From: Pseudomonas sp.
GTDB taxonomy: Bacteria > Pseudomonadota > Gammaproteobacteria > Pseudomonadales > Pseudomonadaceae
DNA length: 64,000 nucleotides
Assembly (NCBI RefSeq): GCF_017744435.1
Contig: NZ_JAGIBG010000002.1
Coordinates: 186,001-250,000, forward strand
Direction of reading: 5' to 3'
The stretch's first letter is position 1; every line of letters starts with the position of its first letter. The translations under genes were made by a program, and so were the position numbers. Shown piece after piece: positions 62,436 through 64,000 of this stretch. Under the pieces are notes generated by a model. That model was not told the DNA's origin. It made no database searches and saw only the letters and a program-made list of their open reading frames with translations.

Positions 62436-63386
62436 ATGCAAAAAGACCTGACCTCCCTCAGTGCGCTGAACTGGGACGACCTGAAGTTCTTCCTCGAAGT
62501 GGCGCGCACACGCAAGGCCAGCAGCGCGGCCAAACGCCTGGCCGTCGACTACACCACGGTGTCGCGGCGCATCAGCTCGCTGGAGGGCGCGTTGGGCACG
62601 CTGCTGTTCGAGAAATCACGCACCAACGGCTTCGTCCTGACCGCCGAGGGGCAGCGCCTGCTGGGCTACGCAGAGTCGATCGAGAGCACCTTGCACATGG
62701 CCTGCGAGCAGGTCTCCGGCTCCGGCGTGGCGCTGTCGGGGCATGTGCGCATGGGCTGTACCGAGGGTTTCGGCAGCTTTTTCGTCACCCCGCAATTAAG
62801 CCATTTCGTTGATGCCTACCCGGCGATCTCGGTGGATATCCTGCCGCTGCCGCACTTCATCAGCCTGTCCAAACGCGAGGCAGACATCGTCATTGCCCTG
62901 GAACGGCCGGAGCATGGGCCTTATGTGTGCTGCAAGCTGTGTGACTACCGGTTGCGGCTTTATGCGACCCAGGACTACCTCGACAGCCACGCGCCGATCC
63001 GCCAGGTCAGCGACCTCGTCAGCCACCCGTTCATCAGTTATGTGGACGACCTGGCGTTCAGTTCGGAGCTGCTGTACCTGGCCAACCTGATTCCCAATGC
63101 CAATGCGCATTTGCGCAGCACCAGCATCATAGCCCAGTACACGGCGGCGCTGCAGGGGCGTGGGTTGGCGATCTTGCCGTGCTTCCTGGCGGCGCAGGAT
63201 GCGCGGCTGGTGACGGTGTTGCCGGAGGAGATCGAGGTGACGCGGCAATTCTGGATGTATTGCCGGGAGGATTTGCGCAAGCTGAAGCGGATTACCCTGT
63301 TGTGGGATTACATCCGCGGGGTGACCGAGGCGAATGCGCCGTTGTTGATGGGTGAGACACGCGAGATGCGCTTCGCTCAGGATTGA
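62436..63386 (+). CDS. LysR-family regulator divergent from mmsAB
   Basis: 316 residues. HTH in [40 protein letters not shown]; effector domain [17 protein letters not shown]. Start ATG 62436. By position it probably regulates mmsAB. In P. aeruginosa the mms operon regulator MmsR is of AraC type, so this pairing differs. Confidence 0.87.
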   Translation: MQKDLTSLSALNWDDLKFFLEVARTRKASSAAKRLAVDYTTVSRRISSLEGALGTLLFEKSRTNGFVLTAEGQRLLGYAESIESTLHMACEQVSGSGVALSGHVRMGCTEGFGSFFVTPQLSHFVDAYPAISVDILPLPHFISLSKREADIVIALERPEHGPYVCCKLCDYRLRLYATQDYLDSHAPIRQVSDLVSHPFISYVDDLAFSSELLYLANLIPNANAHLRSTSIIAQYTAALQGRGLAILPCFLAAQDARLVTVLPEEIEVTRQFWMYCREDLRKLKRITLLWDYIRGVTEANAPLLMGETREMRFAQD

Positions 63387-63418
63387 AGGGCACGCATTGC
63401 GCCCCTATCGCGACACCA

Positions 63419-63910
63419 TCAGTAGGATGCGACCACGATCGATACCCGGCGGTTCTCGGTCCGCCCCACGCTGGTGCGGTTGTCCGCCACCGGCTGCGTG
63501 CTACCCAGCCCACGGGTATGGATGTTCTGCGCCAGCATGCCAACGTCAATCAACGCCTTGGCCACACTCTGAGCGCGCCGCTCGGACAACTGCTGGTTGT
63601 ACGCCGCCTTGCCCGAGGCATCGGCATGGCCATCGACCCGCACGCGCTGGATGCCCACGCTCAGCAAGGCCTTGCCGATCCGCTCGACAATTGCCTGGCT
63701 CGGGCCATTGAGGCTGTCCAGGTCGCTGCCGAACAGCACCTTGCCCGACAAGTCGAACGCCCAGCCCTCCTCGGTGGGGGCAAAGCCTTCACGCTTGAGC
63801 ACGGCAATCTGCTCGGCGGTCAGCCCTTTGGGGGGCGTGCTCTGGCACCCTGCGAGCGCCACAAAGGCCAGCAACATCACGACGATCGAAAAACGCAAAC
63901 GCTGTATCAC
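63419..63910 (-). CDS. yfiB: OmpA-like outer-membrane lipoprotein YfiB
   Basis: 163 residues, start GTG 63910 with AGGAG 7 bases upstream. Lipobox LAGC with C22; a short linker (KGLTAEQIAVLKREGF) where YfiB meets YfiR; OmpA/peptidoglycan domain with VRVDGHADASGKAAYNQQLS and NRTSVGRTENRRV. YfiB sequesters YfiR at the outer membrane, freeing the diguanylate cyclase YfiN. It lies 3 bp downstream of a gene that looks like yfiN. Confidence 0.9.
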   Translation of the reverse strand: MIQRLRFSIVVMLLAFVALAGCQSTPPKGLTAEQIAVLKREGFAPTEEGWAFDLSGKVLFGSDLDSLNGPSQAIVERIGKALLSVGIQRVRVDGHADASGKAAYNQQLSERRAQSVAKALIDVGMLAQNIHTRGLGSTQPVADNRTSVGRTENRRVSIVVASY

Positions 63911-63913
63911 GGT

Positions 63914-64000
63914 TCAGCTCCTGTTCCTGAAGTCGGCGGCGGACCGTTCCGTCTGCGCCGCTTGCCACTGGCCACGGCGCTTGCGCTTGGCCTGGTACAT
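63914..64000 (-). CDS. yfiN: C-terminal end of a GGDEF protein, probably YfiN
   Basis: A frame enters from the right edge and stops at TGA 63914-63916; 28 residues are visible, beginning MYQAKRKRRGQW. The MYQAKRxGR pattern is the usual end of GGDEF domains. Being directly upstream of yfiB, it is most likely yfiN (tpbB), the membrane diguanylate cyclase. The ATG at the very edge is just an internal Met. Confidence 0.7.
   Translation of the reverse strand: MYQAKRKRRGQWQAAQTERSAADFRNRS

Noticed and set aside
1..64000. tRNA, rRNA, CRISPR, prophage, integron or IS element
   Set aside because: None seen: no cloverleaf or rRNA stretches, no regular repeat-spacer arrays, no transposase, integrase or phage structural genes.

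Overview
The window is chromosomal DNA of a Pseudomonas, very probably of the P. putida group. The evidence is the uniformly GC-rich coding sequence, the protein families, REP-type palindromes between genes, and a gene order that matches what I remember of P. putida KT2440: hmgABC/hmgR, short LOV protein, folM, fabV, acetyl-CoA acetyltransferase, cstA, radA, mscL, fpr, ppoR, rlmG, cioAB, pcaHG, mcpS, ggt, mmsAB, yfiBN. That comparison is from memory, not from a search. The window starts inside a WYL-domain regulator gene and ends inside a probable yfiN gene. I see no rRNA, tRNA, CRISPR array, prophage or insertion sequence.

Layout. 1-6.8 kb: branched-chain and aromatic amino acid catabolism. 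It holds leucine dehydrogenase and the homogentisate operon hmgA-hmgB-hmgC with the divergent repressor hmgR and a perfect 17-bp operator between them. 6.8-11.4 kb: an SDR, an alpha/beta hydrolase, lrgAB with a divergent LysR regulator, and a flavodoxin. 11.5-13.5 kb: a photosensory cluster with a short LOV receptor, a PilZ protein and a MerR regulator of the class II LitR (PplR) type. 13.7-18 kb: folM, two small conserved genes, hydrolases and fabV. 18.1-24.1 kb: what looks like a variable insert. It carries a LysR gene, an agu2ABCA'-type agmatine operon with cytoplasmic and Tat-exported agmatine deiminases, and a cytochrome b561/PepSY pair.

24.3-31.3 kb: thiolase, a shrunken metE-like gene divergent from a methylenetetrahydrofolate reductase-type gene with paired operators between them, a CobW GTPase, ybdD and cstA. 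31.6-33.2 kb: a chitin-type LPMO gene with no signal peptide, and a second PilZ gene. 33.5-40 kb: purine permease, radA, mscL, fpr, the LuxR solo ppoR and rlmG. 40-48.3 kb: the cyanide-insensitive oxidase cioAB with a small DUF2474 gene, an MFS exporter, an AzgA permease, trmA and pcaHG with a PcaQ-like box. 48.5-57 kb: a zinc peptidase, mcpS, ggt, LysR genes, and an mdaB/ygiN quinone pair. 57.2-59.4 kb: a hicAB toxin-antitoxin pair and a dmeRF-type Co/Ni efflux pair. 59.4-64 kb: cupin, mmsAB with a LysR gene, and yfiB plus the end of yfiN.

How the parts fit. The hmg, pca, mms, ldh and thiolase genes all feed carbon from aromatic and branched-chain amino acids into acetyl-CoA, succinyl-CoA or propionyl-CoA. 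McpS (a receptor for TCA acids) and CstA supply sensing and uptake of central metabolites. LOV/PplR, the two PilZ proteins and YfiBN are signalling parts around light and c-di-GMP. The agu2 and hicAB blocks and the LPMO gene are the most accessory-looking segments. The most interesting points for follow-up are the signal-less LPMO, the reduced metE gene, the paired TGAG-N5-CTCA operators, and a second metal-repressor-type palindrome at the 3' end of dmeR.
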